Below are positions 51,462 to 51,916 of a stretch of DNA of 51,916 nucleotides, piece by piece. The DNA comes from a bacterium. GTDB lineage: Bacteria; Planctomycetota; SZUA-567. Both the position numbers and the translations under genes were made by a program. The notes beneath the pieces are model-generated. The model was not told the DNA's origin and searched no databases. It saw nothing but the letters and a program-made list of their open reading frames with translations. Each line of letters opens with the position of its first letter. Position 1 is the first letter of the stretch. The stretch spans positions 1-51,916 of the forward strand of contig QKCJ01000003.1 of the NCBI GenBank assembly GCA_003245715.1, given 5' to 3'.

Positions 51462-51916
51462 ATTCCTTCGCCTCCGCTATTCCACAGGAGGAATTGTTAG
51501 AAGACCATAATGACAACAGCGTCCTGCGGGTTTTTACTTCATTTTTTTTGGCAGCGTTATTGAGCCCCCATCGATCACCGAGAACGATTACGTGCTTCGC
51601 TGCACGGGTGACAGCCGTATACAGCCAGTTGCGGTCAGCAAAATAATGAGATTTGTGGCAGAGGACCACCACGCATGGAAATTCGCTGCCCTGCGCTTTA
51701 TGAGCCGTCAATGCATACGCCAGCTGCAGATTTCCCTGCTTGTCCTGCTCGATGACTTTTGACTCTTCACCATCAAAGCCGACGGTGATCCCTTCTTTAT
51801 CAATATCCAGCACCCGACCCTGATGGCCGTTCATGATGCCGAGGTTATAATCGTTGACCGTTTGGATGACCTTGTCGCCAATAGCAAAGCGGCCATGGAC
51901 CTCCCCCTGAATGAGG
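51454..51916 (-). CDS. RecD-like helicase, C-terminal end (partial)
   Basis: The gene runs off the window's right edge, so the N-terminus is missing; the frame is open to 51916. The visible part has GDKVIQTVNDYNLGIMNG, QLAYALTAHKAQGSEFP and NWLYTAVTRAAKHVIVLGD, the conserved C-terminal motifs of RecD/RecD2 superfamily 1B helicases. Such helicases unwind DNA 5' to 3' and here probably serve replication or transfer of the mobile element. It is the first of five overlapping genes leading to the recombinase. Confidence 0.88.
   Translation of the reverse strand, partial: LIQGEVHGRFAIGDKVIQTVNDYNLGIMNGHQGRVLDIDKEGITVGFDGEESKVIEQDKQGNLQLAYALTAHKAQGSEFPCVVVLCHKSHYFADRNWLYTAVTRAAKHVIVLGDRWGLNNAAKKNEVKTRRTLLSLWSSNNSSCGIAEAKEYA

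Noticed and set aside
1..51916. CRISPR arrays or rRNA genes
   Set aside because: No regularly spaced repeats of 20-50 bases and no rRNA-like stretch were seen.

Overview
The window looks like a chromosome segment of a glycan-degrading bacterium of the Planctomycetes-Verrucomicrobia-Chlamydiae superphylum, most likely Lentisphaerota or a close relative. This is an inference. It rests on many secreted multidomain glycoside-active proteins, a prepilin-like protein with an FTLIE N-terminus and a C-terminal DGH motif set among hydrolase genes, GntR/LacI hybrid regulators, an FAD-dependent oxidoreductase of the PF12831 type, and a serine-recombinase/DUF2924 module. No rRNA is present to settle the taxonomy, and no CRISPR array was seen.

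Region 1 (1-27.9 kb) is glycan catabolism. A secreted TIM-barrel hydrolase is split by an apparent frameshift (11-3681). Convergent to it is an IclR regulator - DMT permease - intracellular glycoside hydrolase operon (7681-3779), whose promoter carries a 32-bp palindrome. A GntR/LacI-type regulator then heads a plus-strand cluster (7840-18056): prepilin-like protein, a 1454-residue secreted protein, two further secreted carbohydrate-binding-type proteins and a GH63-like enzyme, closed by a strong terminator. After it come a GH43-like propeller enzyme, a second GntR/LacI-type regulator, an MFS-type membrane protein with a HEAT-like tail, a CE7-type deacetylase, a secreted SGNH hydrolase, an AraC regulator and an FAD oxidoreductase.

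Region 2 (28-39.8 kb) is mixed. A PocR-AraC regulator diverges from the FAD oxidoreductase gene, with three 6-bp boxes spaced exactly 21 bp apart between them. Next are larA, a TetR-MATE efflux operon, a protein of unknown function, a U32 peptidase, an extended SDR, an ankyrin protein, rsmD (TTG start), an unknown 562-residue protein and smpB (GTG start).

Region 3 (39.9-46.6 kb) holds a four-gene minus-strand operon: OYE-type reductase - SDR - fumarate-reductase-like flavoprotein - KDPG aldolase. Two operator-like palindromes lie upstream. It reads as a redox-rich route ending in a 2-keto-3-deoxy-acid cleavage; the substrate is unknown. A HEAT-repeat protein and tRNA-Asn follow.

Region 4 (46.6-51.9 kb) is accessory DNA. 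It carries a two-gene operon (a small protein of possible RNase H-like fold plus a Hanks-type kinase) behind a strong promoter. Opposite it is a chain of five overlapping genes: RecD-like helicase (cut by the window edge), 73-residue protein, DUF2924, large serine recombinase and an HTH protein. This is a mobile-element core, and the kinase pair is its candidate cargo.
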